Both the position numbers and the translations under genes were made by a program. From the NCBI GenBank assembly GCA_943914815.1, contig CALUDL010000041.1, positions 1 through 14,596 of the forward strand: a stretch of DNA of 14,596 nucleotides. The letters run 5' to 3'. The notes beneath the pieces were generated by a model. It saw only the letters and a program-made list of their open reading frames with translations. It did no database searches and had not been told where the DNA came from. The DNA is from an uncultured Brevibacterium sp. Lineage in GTDB: Bacteria > Actinomycetota > Actinomycetes > Actinomycetales > Brevibacteriaceae. Below are positions 1 to 7,428 of the stretch, one piece after another. Position 1 is the first letter of the stretch. The number at the start of each line of letters is the position of its first letter.

Positions 1-879
1 GCGCAGGCTCAACCCGATCCGGACTTCCCCACTGTCACGTTCCCTAACCCGGAGGAACCCGGGGCCCTTGACTTGGCGTTTGAAACGGCAAAAGACGTAA
101 ACGCACAGTTGGTCATTGCCAACGACCCGGATGCCGACCGCGTGTCGATCGCTGTTCCGATCCCGGACTCGCCCGGCGCCTTCCGCCAGCTGACCGGCGA
201 CGAGGTTGGTTTGCTCCTGGGAGATTTCATCGCGTCACGGACCCCTGGGACGGTGGCCAACTCGATCGTGTCGTCACGAGCGTTGGCCCAGGCCGCGGAC
301 TTCCACGGGGTCCCACACCGCACCACGCTGACCGGTTTCAAGTGGATTGCCCGTGGCACCGACCTGGTATTCGGGTACGAAGAGGCGCTGGGCTACAGCG
401 TGGACCCTCAGGTTGTGCGCGATAAGGACGGCGTGTCGGCCGCGGTTGTGGTCGCCCACCTTGTTGCCGAACTCCACGCGCAAGGGCGCACCGTGGACGA
501 CGAGCTGAAGCGCATTCGTGTGCGTGACGGCATTTTCCTCACCGCCCCGTACACGATCCGCGTCACCAACCTGAAGCACATTGACAAGATGTTGGACCGG
601 CTTGCATCGGCACCTCCCGCTGATCTGGGTGGGGCTGCCGTGACCGAGGTCGTTGACCTGTCGGAAGGGTCAGAGTCCCTTCCGGGTACCCCCGGTTTTG
701 CTCTCTTGACGGAGTCGGGCGACCGCGTGGTCATCCGCCCGTCTGGAACTGAGCCCAAGCTCAAGTGCTACCTTGAAGCCGTTGAAACGGCTGATGACAG
801 CACGTACACACAAGCTCTTGCAGAAGCCCGTGCCAAGCTGGACCGTATTACTGCAGACCTCGCTGAGTTCCTGCAGTAA
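1..879 (+). CDS. Phosphoglucomutase/phosphomannomutase-family enzyme, 3' part only
   Basis: The gene is open at the left edge: the frame runs back to base 1, so the TTG at 73 is internal. 292 residues remain, roughly the second half of a family usually about 550 long. Alpha-D-phosphohexomutases move a phosphate between C1 and the terminal carbon of a sugar in the cytosol. Visible are the metal-binding loop NDPDADR (residues 41-47, Asp 42, 44 and 46), TGFKWI (111-116), the sugar-binding loop GYEEALGY (125-132) and the C-terminal phosphate loop RPSGTEPK (246-253). The catalytic-serine loop lies upstream of the window. The gene converges on deoC with 16 bases between stop codons. In Mycobacterium tuberculosis pmmB also lies near deoA and cdd, so a phosphopentose-mutase role is possible; that is inference. 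Family certain, substrate unknown. Confidence 0.93.
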   Translation, partial: AQAQPDPDFPTVTFPNPEEPGALDLAFETAKDVNAQLVIANDPDADRVSIAVPIPDSPGAFRQLTGDEVGLLLGDFIASRTPGTVANSIVSSRALAQAADFHGVPHRTTLTGFKWIARGTDLVFGYEEALGYSVDPQVVRDKDGVSAAVVVAHLVAELHAQGRTVDDELKRIRVRDGIFLTAPYTIRVTNLKHIDKMLDRLASAPPADLGGAAVTEVVDLSEGSESLPGTPGFALLTESGDRVVIRPSGTEPKLKCYLEAVETADDSTYTQALAEARAKLDRITADLAEFLQ

Positions 880-883
880 TACG
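844..883. terminator. Inverted repeat across the mutase stop codon
   Basis: A perfect 13-base inverted repeat (CGTATTACTGCAG at 844-856, its complement at 871-883) flanks a 14-base loop. It contains the mutase stop codon (877-879) and ends 12 bases before the deoC stop on the other strand. No clear T-run follows on either side. It is probably a hairpin that ends or protects the transcripts of these convergent genes; a canonical terminator is not shown. Confidence 0.4.
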
Positions 884-895
884 TGACTGAGCTGC

Positions 896-1609
896 TTATG
901 CCGTGAAACCGTCGAGCACGGCAGCACTTCCTGACAGGCCCAAGCGCGACGCCCCAGCCTCAATCATGGACTGTGCTGCCTGTGCGTCACGGATCCCACC
1001 GGAAGCCTTCACACCCAGAGCATCACCCACGGTTGAGCGCATCAGTTTGACTGCGTGAGCACTTGCGCCACCGGCCGGGTGGAACCCAGTCGATGTCTTC
1101 ACGTAGTGGGCTCCTGCACGCACAGCAGCCTCGCACGCGCCCACAATCTGCTCGTCACTCAAAGCGGCCGATTCAATAATCACCTTGACGATCGCGGCAC
1201 CTTCAGTCGCTGACTCCGGGCCGGTCGCAACCGGAAGGCCTAAGTCCTTTGCCGCCTCGGCAACGGCAGTCACTACCCCATTGATGTCAGCTTCGACCCC
1301 AGCGAAATCGCCCGCGATTGCCTGCCCCACGTTGATCACCATGTCGATCTCACGGGCGCCGTCACGCACAGCCTGGGACGCCTCGGCAGCCTTAATCTGT
1401 GGCTTGACCGCACCGGACGGGAAACCAACAACCGTAGCAACCACCAGGTCACCGGTGTCGGTGAGCGGAAGCGCGGAAGGCGACACGCACACAGCCTTCA
1501 CGCCCAGTTCCTTACCGGCCTCAACCAGCGCAGCGAAGTCCTCAGGAGTTGATTCGGGCTTGAGAAGCGTGTGGTCGATCATCTGTGCAACATCAGTGCG
1601 GGTGGTCAT
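896..1609 (-). CDS. deoC: Deoxyribose-phosphate aldolase
   Basis: DeoC is a cytosolic class I aldolase that cleaves 2-deoxyribose 5-phosphate into acetaldehyde and glyceraldehyde 3-phosphate, the last step of deoxynucleoside breakdown. The 237 residues form one TIM-barrel. Visible are IDHTLLKP (11-18), EIDMVIN with Asp89 (87-93), the Schiff-base lysine Lys171 in VKTSTGF (170-176), and Lys201 in GVKASGGIR (199-207), which lowers the pKa of the reactive lysine. All expected catalytic residues are present. A segment near 126-140 ([12 protein letters not shown]) looks a little longer than in many homologues. The ATG at 1609 has AAAGGA at 1616-1621. It is the last gene of the operon, 15 bases after the deoA stop. 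Confidence 0.96.
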   Translation of the reverse strand: MTTRTDVAQMIDHTLLKPESTPEDFAALVEAGKELGVKAVCVSPSALPLTDTGDLVVATVVGFPSGAVKPQIKAAEASQAVRDGAREIDMVINVGQAIAGDFAGVEADINGVVTAVAEAAKDLGLPVATGPESATEGAAIVKVIIESAALSDEQIVGACEAAVRAGAHYVKTSTGFHPAGGASAHAVKLMRSTVGDALGVKASGGIRDAQAAQSMIEAGASRLGLSGSAAVLDGFTA

Positions 1610-1624
1610 TGGGTGTCCTTTCGG

Positions 1625-2905
1625 TTAGGAAACTCGGTCCAAAATAACAGTGCGAGGCGCAGCCTGCTGGCCAATGCTCCACGCGCCTTCAAGAGATTCG
1701 AGCGCACGTTCAAAACGCTGCGGTTCATCCGTGTGCAACGTCATCAGAGGCTGCCCTGCGGTCACGGTGTCGCCAGGTTTGACGTGCAACTCAATACCGG
1801 CACCGGCCTGCACTGGGTCCTCCTTGCGTGCGCGCCCAGCACCCAGACGCCACGACGCAACGCCCACACTCAGCGCGTCAAGCGTCGTGACAACACCCGA
1901 TTCTTCAGCCGTCACCGTGTGGGTTTCTTTTGCGGTTGGCAAGCTCGCATGCGGGTCACCACCCTGACGTTCAATCATGCGGTTCCACATGTCCATCGCC
2001 CGGCCGTCGTTGAGCGCGGCCTCGACATCCACCTCGGTCTTACCAACCAGCGCGAGCATCTCACGTGCCAGCTCAACCGTAAGTTCAACAACATCCGCGG
2101 GCCCTCCGCCGGCCAACACTTCGACGGACTCGCGGACTTCCAGCGCGTTGCCGACCGTGAGCCCAAGCGGGGTGGACATGTCGGTGATCAACGCCGAGGT
2201 CTCAACACCTGCGTTCTTCCCCAACTCCACCATGGTGCGGGCAAGGGCAGTTGCCTGTTCAACGTCCTTCATGAACGCCCCCGAACCGGCCTTCACATCC
2301 AACACGAGCGCCTGGGTGCCTTCAGCGATTTTCTTGCTCATGATTGACGACGCGATGAGCGGAATGCAGTCGACGATCCCGGTGATGTCGCGCAACGCAT
2401 AGAGCTTCTTGTCCGCCGGGGCCAGGCCGGTTCCAGCAGCACAGATCACAGGCCCAATGTCCTCAAGCTGACTCATGAGTTCGTCGTTGCTTAAGTTGGC
2501 GCGCCAACCTGGGATCGACTCCAGCTTGTCCAGCGTGCCACCGGTGTGCCCCAGTCCACGTCCAGACAGCTGCGGAACGGCAACGTCAAAGACTGCGACC
2601 AAGGGGGCCAGTGGCAAAGTGATCTTGTCCCCCACTCCCCCTGTTGAGTGTTTGTCCGAGGTGGGTTTCGACAAGCTCGAAAAGTCCATCCGCTCACCGG
2701 ACTCGATCATCGCGTGCGTCCACTGCGCGATTTCGCGTGGGCTCATCCCGTTGAGGAAGATCGCCATACCCAATGACGACATCTGCTCATCGGCAACAAC
2801 ACCACGCGTGTAGGCATCGATGACCCATGTGATCTGTTCGTCACTAAGTTCGGCACGATCACGCTTTGTGCGAATCACATCGACGGCGTCAAACGGTTCG
2901 ATCAT
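1625..2905 (-). CDS. deoA: Pyrimidine-nucleoside (thymidine) phosphorylase
   Basis: The enzyme splits thymidine, deoxyuridine or uridine with phosphate into the base and (deoxy)ribose 1-phosphate in the cytosol. Its 426 residues match the family length of about 430-440. The phosphate-binding stretch DKHSTGGVGDK is at 84-94 and the family signature SGRGLGHTGGTLDKLES at 114-130, followed by the glycine-rich VKAGSGAF region and a C-terminal lipoyl-like barrel. I cannot tell from sequence alone whether it is thymidine-specific or accepts uridine too. The ATG at 2905 lies one base after the cdd stop (TGA-C-ATG). Its Shine-Dalgarno AAGGAG (2911-2916) sits in the last codons of cdd, so translation is probably coupled. 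Its product, the 1-phosphate, must be isomerised before DeoC can act. Confidence 0.96.
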   Translation of the reverse strand: MIEPFDAVDVIRTKRDRAELSDEQITWVIDAYTRGVVADEQMSSLGMAIFLNGMSPREIAQWTHAMIESGERMDFSSLSKPTSDKHSTGGVGDKITLPLAPLVAVFDVAVPQLSGRGLGHTGGTLDKLESIPGWRANLSNDELMSQLEDIGPVICAAGTGLAPADKKLYALRDITGIVDCIPLIASSIMSKKIAEGTQALVLDVKAGSGAFMKDVEQATALARTMVELGKNAGVETSALITDMSTPLGLTVGNALEVRESVEVLAGGGPADVVELTVELAREMLALVGKTEVDVEAALNDGRAMDMWNRMIERQGGDPHASLPTAKETHTVTAEESGVVTTLDALSVGVASWRLGAGRARKEDPVQAGAGIELHVKPGDTVTAGQPLMTLHTDEPQRFERALESLEGAWSIGQQAAPRTVILDRVS

Positions 2906-2906
2906 G

Positions 2907-3290
2907 TCAGCTCCTTAAGTGATCGGGTCCAAAAGCTTCAGGGAGAACCTGGGACAGAGGCGCGATCCCAGACGGCATGTCCAGAAGAAGATCAGGCCCA
3001 CCGTGTTCATATAGCAGTTGACGGCACCGGCCACACGGCACCAGTTTGTTGCCGTGTTTATCAACGCACGCGAAGGCGACTAACCGGCCACCTCCCGTCC
3101 GGTGAAGCTCCGAAACGAGGCCACATTCGGCACACAGTCCTAGCCCGTAAGACGCGTTTTCAACGTTGCACCCTACGATGATTCGACCGTCGTCAACAAG
3201 AGCGGCCACGCCAACAGGGTATTGCGAATACGGGACATACGCGTTTTCCATCACGGCACGCGCGCGCTCACGCAAAACGTCCCAATCCAT
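2907..3290 (-). CDS. cdd: Cytidine deaminase (homotetrameric type)
   Basis: Cdd hydrolytically deaminates cytidine and deoxycytidine to uridine and deoxyuridine, feeding DeoA. At 127 residues it has the length of the small tetrameric class. CNVENASYGL (41-50) supplies substrate-binding Asn and Glu. The zinc ligands are Cys53 in CAE, Cys86 and Cys89 in PCGRCRQ, and Glu55 is the catalytic proton shuttle. The CAEC segment resembles mycobacterial Cdd as I recall it. The ATG at 3290 is preceded by GAGGT on the minus strand and lies 11 bases after the permease stop. Confidence 0.96.
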   Translation of the reverse strand: MDWDVLRERARAVMENAYVPYSQYPVGVAALVDDGRIIVGCNVENASYGLGLCAECGLVSELHRTGGGRLVAFACVDKHGNKLVPCGRCRQLLYEHGGPDLLLDMPSGIAPLSQVLPEAFGPDHLRS

Positions 3291-3301
3291 GCTGACCTCT
3301 T

Positions 3302-4579
3302 TTACTGCTTGGAGTACGGGATACCTTCTGCAGCCGGTGGGCGAACCTGCCCAACGAACCCTGCAACCGCGAAGATCGTCACAATGTACGGCAACATGAA
3401 CAGAAGGTCCTGTGGAATAGGTGCCCCGATCGCGGAAAGCGAGTTACCCAGGTTCTTGGTAAACCCGAACAGAATCGCTGCGAACAGCGCTCCAAATGGG
3501 TTCCACTTACCCAAGATCATTGCCGCCAAAGCGATGTATCCCTGACCGGCTGTCATTTCTTTGCCGAAAGCCAGACCTGAGCCGATCGTAAAGAACGCAC
3601 CACCAAGTCCTGCGATCGCACCCGCGAAGATCGTGTTCAGAACACGTCCACGGTTGACGTTGATGCCCACCGTGTCCGCAGCCCGTGGGTGTTCACCGAT
3701 TGCACGCATCCGCAGGCCCCACTTGGAGCGGAACACAGCCACGTGCAAAACAATGACGACCACGTACATGAGGTACACCAGAATGTTCTGTTTGAAGAAC
3801 ACTGGACCAATCACGGGGATCTCGCTCAGTAGCGGGATCGGCAGAGCAGGCAACGCCTGACGGGAGTTCCACAGTTCCTGGTTCTGTGTGAGAAGCGTTG
3901 AGAACAAGAAGTTAGTCAGACCCACGACGAGCACGTTGAGAACAACACCAATAATGATCTGGTTGACCCAGTACTTCACAGCGAAGAACACCAGAATTGA
4001 ACCCACGATGGCTCCTGCCAGTGGTGCTGCAATCAGACCCACGTACGGGTTTTTGGCAACACTCGCAACGACTGCCGCGAGGAACGCACCAGCCAACAGC
4101 TGGCCTTCAATTGCGATGTTAATAATGCCGGACCGTTCACCCACCAGACCACACATAGCACCAAAGATCAGCGGAACGGACAACGCCAGACCACCGGCCA
4201 ACAACGAGGTCGTGGCGATGACACCTCGGCCAGCACCGGCCCAGGTCAGGAACGCAAACACAAACAAAACTCCGAACACCAGCGGGAGCCATACTCCCAC
4301 CTCGGCACGGGAACGCGTCGCCCACAGACTAAAGCCGGCAAGCGCCAAGAGAATGACACCCACCACAATCGCGGTGACCTTCGAAGCGACAACCAAATCT
4401 GGGATAGAAAGGAACGCATCGGGGGCAGTAAACGCGAACGTCGTCTGTGTATCACCGGGCGCACCCAACCCGAATGCTGCAAACGCGATGACAGCTAGAA
4501 CACCGTAAACAATGGGGTACTTCCACTCGACGGGCTGCAGAGCTGTAGGCAATTGGGATTCCTTAGTCAGGGTGTTCAT
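3302..4579 (-). CDS. Nucleoside ABC transporter permease (NupQ/YufQ type)
   Basis: One of two membrane subunits of a BMP-type nucleoside importer. The 425 residues are very hydrophobic. The family core begins near residue 120, with the conserved NIAIEGQ loop at 154-160 and the coupling segment RAIGEHPRAADTVGINVNR (292-310) that would contact the ATPase. Before the core are about 120 extra residues carrying about three further membrane segments (near 22-40, 64-85 and 96-115), which the shorter Bacillus-type YufQ (about 320 residues) lacks. The ATG at 4579 overlaps the stop of the upstream permease (ATGA), and AAGGAGG (4584-4590) lies in that gene's last codons. It is the second permease in the order seen in nupNOPQ. 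Nucleoside rather than other cargo is inferred from the cdd-deoA-deoC linkage. Confidence 0.93.
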   Translation of the reverse strand: MNTLTKESQLPTALQPVEWKYPIVYGVLAVIAFAAFGLGAPGDTQTTFAFTAPDAFLSIPDLVVASKVTAIVVGVILLALAGFSLWATRSRAEVGVWLPLVFGVLFVFAFLTWAGAGRGVIATTSLLAGGLALSVPLIFGAMCGLVGERSGIINIAIEGQLLAGAFLAAVVASVAKNPYVGLIAAPLAGAIVGSILVFFAVKYWVNQIIIGVVLNVLVVGLTNFLFSTLLTQNQELWNSRQALPALPIPLLSEIPVIGPVFFKQNILVYLMYVVVIVLHVAVFRSKWGLRMRAIGEHPRAADTVGINVNRGRVLNTIFAGAIAGLGGAFFTIGSGLAFGKEMTAGQGYIALAAMILGKWNPFGALFAAILFGFTKNLGNSLSAIGAPIPQDLLFMLPYIVTIFAVAGFVGQVRPPAAEGIPYSKQ

Positions 4580-5784
4580 GCAGCCTCCTTAGCAACGGGC
4601 GCTGGCAATCGGAAGATCGCGCGGACCAACGGCGGTGCTGCAATGAGGAGCACAATCGTCGACTGCACAACCAAAACGATGTCGATAGGTGTACCGGTCT
4701 GAGCCTGCATGAGGTATCCACCGGACTTCAAAGCACCAAACAGCAAACCGGCAAAGAACGTACCCAGCGGACGAGACCGTCCTAGCAGTGCCACCGTGAT
4801 CGCGTCGAACCCGATCTGCCCGGCAATACCACCTGTAATTTTCATTTCAGTTCCGAGCACGTGAGCCGCTCCACCCAAACCGGCGAGCGCACCAGCAAGC
4901 GCCATCACCAAAATGGTGACGCGCTGAACAGAAATACCCGCTGTGCGGGACGCTTCAGGGTTTGACCCCACTGCGCGGAACTCAAAACCGATCGTTGAGC
5001 GTTCCAGAATCCACCACACGAGCACGGTGGCGGCGATCGCGATCAGGAAACCGAAGTGCAGACGGAAAGGAGCCGGGAGAAGCGGGAACAATGCCGCAGA
5101 ACTGTGGATTTCCGTAGTGATAGGGTTCGCGGAACCTGTTTGCCTAAACCACGCTTGTTTGAGCAGATATGCCAGAAGGAATCCAGCGATCGAGTTGAGC
5201 ATAATCGTCACGATCACTTCGTTGGCACCTGTACGTGCTTTGAGGACACCTGCGATCCCAGCCCATACAGCGCCCGCCAACGTTCCAGCTACAAGCGCAA
5301 CTAGCAGGTGAGCCACCGGTGGCAAGTTGATCGCATAACCCACAAAACCAGCGACAATCGCACCTAGAAGCACCTGACCTTGACCACCGATGTTGAACAG
5401 GCCAGACCTGAAAGCCAACGCGATCCCCAGCCCGGTGAAAATGAGTGGAGTAGACAGCACAAGTGATTCGGTGAACGGGCGAATCATTCGGGTGAACGAG
5501 TTCGCTTGCCAGTCAAAGATCGCTCCACGGAAAAGCGCCACGTACGCCTCAGAAATGGACGTCCACGCGTAGTACAGCATGTCAGTGGGCCGAGCGAAAA
5601 AATACCCCGCGGCTCGCTGTACGTCTGGGTTGGCGAACGCGATCAGAAATGCCCCAAACACAAGCGCAAGAACAATCGACAAAACAGATACACCGAACGT
5701 CCCTGTCACGATCTGCCGCATGACCGAAGGTGACTGCGGTGTCTGTTGCGCTTCTGTCTTCTTTTCTTTTACGGGCGCGCTCAT
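4576..5784 (-). CDS. Nucleoside ABC transporter permease (NupP/YufP type)
   Basis: The other membrane subunit of the importer, 402 residues. After a short charged cytosolic N-terminus (1-22) come one membrane segment (about 30-50), an extracytoplasmic stretch, then the multi-span core. Family hallmarks are FNIGGQGQ (130-137), TGANEVIVTIMLN (185-197) and the ATPase-contacting segment RAVGSNPEASRTAGIS (270-285). The ATG at 5784 overlaps the ATPase stop by four bases (ATGA), with AGGAGGA at 5791-5797 inside the ATPase gene. The 3' end likewise overlaps the next permease. These overlaps suggest that the two permeases and the ATPase are made in matched amounts by translational coupling. Confidence 0.94.
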   Translation of the reverse strand: MSAPVKEKKTEAQQTPQSPSVMRQIVTGTFGVSVLSIVLALVFGAFLIAFANPDVQRAAGYFFARPTDMLYYAWTSISEAYVALFRGAIFDWQANSFTRMIRPFTESLVLSTPLIFTGLGIALAFRSGLFNIGGQGQVLLGAIVAGFVGYAINLPPVAHLLVALVAGTLAGAVWAGIAGVLKARTGANEVIVTIMLNSIAGFLLAYLLKQAWFRQTGSANPITTEIHSSAALFPLLPAPFRLHFGFLIAIAATVLVWWILERSTIGFEFRAVGSNPEASRTAGISVQRVTILVMALAGALAGLGGAAHVLGTEMKITGGIAGQIGFDAITVALLGRSRPLGTFFAGLLFGALKSGGYLMQAQTGTPIDIVLVVQSTIVLLIAAPPLVRAIFRLPAPVAKEAA

Positions 5785-7355
5785 ACGATGTCCTCCTGCG
5801 CTGCCTCACTGGCTTCCGTCACTGCTGATCCATCAGCAACGCGAGCCATAGCTTCTTCTTCCGACGCTCCAGCCATCATGAGGCCCAACGCATCACGCGG
5901 GGTATCCGCAGGGACAATCCCCACGATGCTTCCCCGGTACATGACCGCAACACGGTCAGCAAGGTTACGAACTTCGTCAAGTTCCGTGGACACGATAATG
6001 CACGGGGTACCTGCGTCGCGTTCCGCAATAATACGTTTGTGCACAAACTCGATTGATCCCACGTCAAGGCCTCGAGTGGGCTGGGAAGCGATCAAGAGTT
6101 TGAGCTCACGTCCCAGTTCGCGCGACAGAACGACCTTCTGCTGGTTACCACCTGACAGAGTAGAGATCGGGTCGTCAATTGTTCCGAGCCGAATGTCGAA
6201 CTCCTCGACCTTCTTCGCGGCTTCGTCCCTAATGACCTGTGGCTTCAGCGCAAGCCCTTGTGAGTAAGGTGGGCGGTTATACCAGTCGAGAATCATGTTT
6301 TCTCGAATGGAAAAGTCTTTGATCATGCCGTCTGTAGAACGGTCTTCTGGGACGTACCCAATTCCGGCGTCCAAACGGTGCTTCACCGATGTGCCCACGA
6401 GGTCGCTTCCGCCCAGCGAGATAGAACCCTGGGCCGGTGTGCGAAGGCCAATGATGGTTTCTGTCAGCTCCGTCTGACCGTTCCCCTGCACACCGGCGAT
6501 TGCTAACACTTCACCGGCACGCACTTCAAAGGAGATGTCCTTGACCGCGGGGAACCCTGCCTTGTCCAGAACCGTAAGATCTTTCACCGCGAACTTCACA
6601 TCGCCAACCTGTGCGTCCTGCTTATCGGTTGTGAGGTTGACGTCGCGCCCCACCATCAAACCGGCGAGCTCGGATTCAGTGGATTCAGGTGACGCTGTAC
6701 CCACGACTTTTCCTCGGCGGATCACGGTGATCGCATCAGCCACAGCGCGGACTTCGCGAAGCTTGTGAGTAATGAACACAATTGACGTACCCTGCTCTTT
6801 AAGCTGTCGCATGATCTCGATGAGTTCATCGGTCTCTTGCGGTGTCAGAACTGCGGTCGGTTCGTCCAGAATCAAAACTTGAGCGTCACGGGAGAGCGCT
6901 TTAATGATTTCTACGCGCTGTTGCGCTCCCACCGACAAATCACCGATGACAGCGTCCGGATCGATGTCGAACCCGAACCGTTCGGAGATTTCGCGCACTT
7001 TGGCTCGAGCCTCGTCGAGGTTAAGAAGCCCCAGCGCCTTGGTTGGTTCGTAACCCAAGGCAACCGACTCGGCAACCGTGAAAACAGGGATAAGCATGAA
7101 GTGCTGGTGCACCATTCCGATACCAGCGACGACTGCGTCGCCGGGGCCGGAGAACTTTACAGGCTTCCCGTCAAGAAGGATTGATCCTTCTGTGGGTTCA
7201 TACAGCCCGTACAGGACGTTCATAAGCGTAGATTTACCTGCACCGTTTTCACCCAGAAGAGCGTGAATCTCGCCAGGTTTGAGGGTGAGGTCAATCGAGT
7301 CGTTAGCCGTAAACGACCCGAATCGCTTAGTAATTCCTTGTAATTCAAGTTGCAC
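5781..7355 (-). CDS. Nucleoside ABC transporter ATPase with two nucleotide-binding domains (NupO/YufO type)
   Basis: A cytosolic double ATPase (524 residues) that powers the two permeases, of the family that includes RbsA and YufO. Domain 1 has Walker A GENGAGKST (35-43), Gln84 of the Q-loop, a divergent signature LSVGAQQR (140-147), Walker B LILDEPT (161-167) and His197. Domain 2 has a degenerate Walker A GVQGNGQTEL (288-297, no GKS/T), a canonical signature LSGGNQQK (400-407), and IASQPTRGLD where Walker B should be, so the Walker B Asp is Ser and the catalytic Glu is Gln. One composite site is therefore intact (Walker motifs of domain 1 with the signature of domain 2) and one is degenerate, as is usual for this family. 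The GTG start at 7355 has GAGGAG at 7361-7366. A hairpin separates it from the lipoprotein gene. Confidence 0.95.
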   Translation of the reverse strand: MQLELQGITKRFGSFTANDSIDLTLKPGEIHALLGENGAGKSTLMNVLYGLYEPTEGSILLDGKPVKFSGPGDAVVAGIGMVHQHFMLIPVFTVAESVALGYEPTKALGLLNLDEARAKVREISERFGFDIDPDAVIGDLSVGAQQRVEIIKALSRDAQVLILDEPTAVLTPQETDELIEIMRQLKEQGTSIVFITHKLREVRAVADAITVIRRGKVVGTASPESTESELAGLMVGRDVNLTTDKQDAQVGDVKFAVKDLTVLDKAGFPAVKDISFEVRAGEVLAIAGVQGNGQTELTETIIGLRTPAQGSISLGGSDLVGTSVKHRLDAGIGYVPEDRSTDGMIKDFSIRENMILDWYNRPPYSQGLALKPQVIRDEAAKKVEEFDIRLGTIDDPISTLSGGNQQKVVLSRELGRELKLLIASQPTRGLDVGSIEFVHKRIIAERDAGTPCIIVSTELDEVRNLADRVAVMYRGSIVGIVPADTPRDALGLMMAGASEEEAMARVADGSAVTEASEAAQEDIV

Positions 7356-7383
7356 GGTGTCTCCTCACAGGGCTCGAGCACAA

Positions 7384-7420
7384 CGATACCCGGGCCGGAA
7401 CAGTTCCGGGCCGGGTATCG
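7384..7420 (-). terminator. Intergenic hairpin after the lipoprotein gene (leaky terminator or mRNA stabiliser)
   Basis: Two 17-base arms (7384-7400 and 7404-7420) pair with one G-G mismatch (7394/7410) around a 3-base loop. The stem is very GC-rich. It starts 8 bases after the lipoprotein stop and ends 28 bases before the ATPase GTG. No T-run follows on the minus strand, so it is unlikely to be a full terminator. Such hairpins often let the binding protein be made in excess over the membrane subunits. Confidence 0.75.
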
Positions 7421-7428
7421 CTATGGAA

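Noticed and set aside
1571..2347. A 258-codon open frame on the plus strand across the deoC start and the deoA 3' part.
   Set aside because: It is His/Arg-rich, has no domain, and crosses two well-supported minus-strand genes.
3888..4508. A 206-codon open frame on the plus strand, opposite the NupQ-type permease.
   Set aside because: It is composed mostly of Ala, Thr, Pro, Asn and Arg, the mirror of a hydrophobic membrane gene, and has no family motif. The minus-strand frame has full family motifs.
5781..6300. The degenerate second ATP site of the importer ATPase as a sign of decay.
   Set aside because: Loss of GKS/T and of the Walker B Asp/Glu in the second domain is typical of RbsA/YufO-type double ATPases and leaves one intact composite site.
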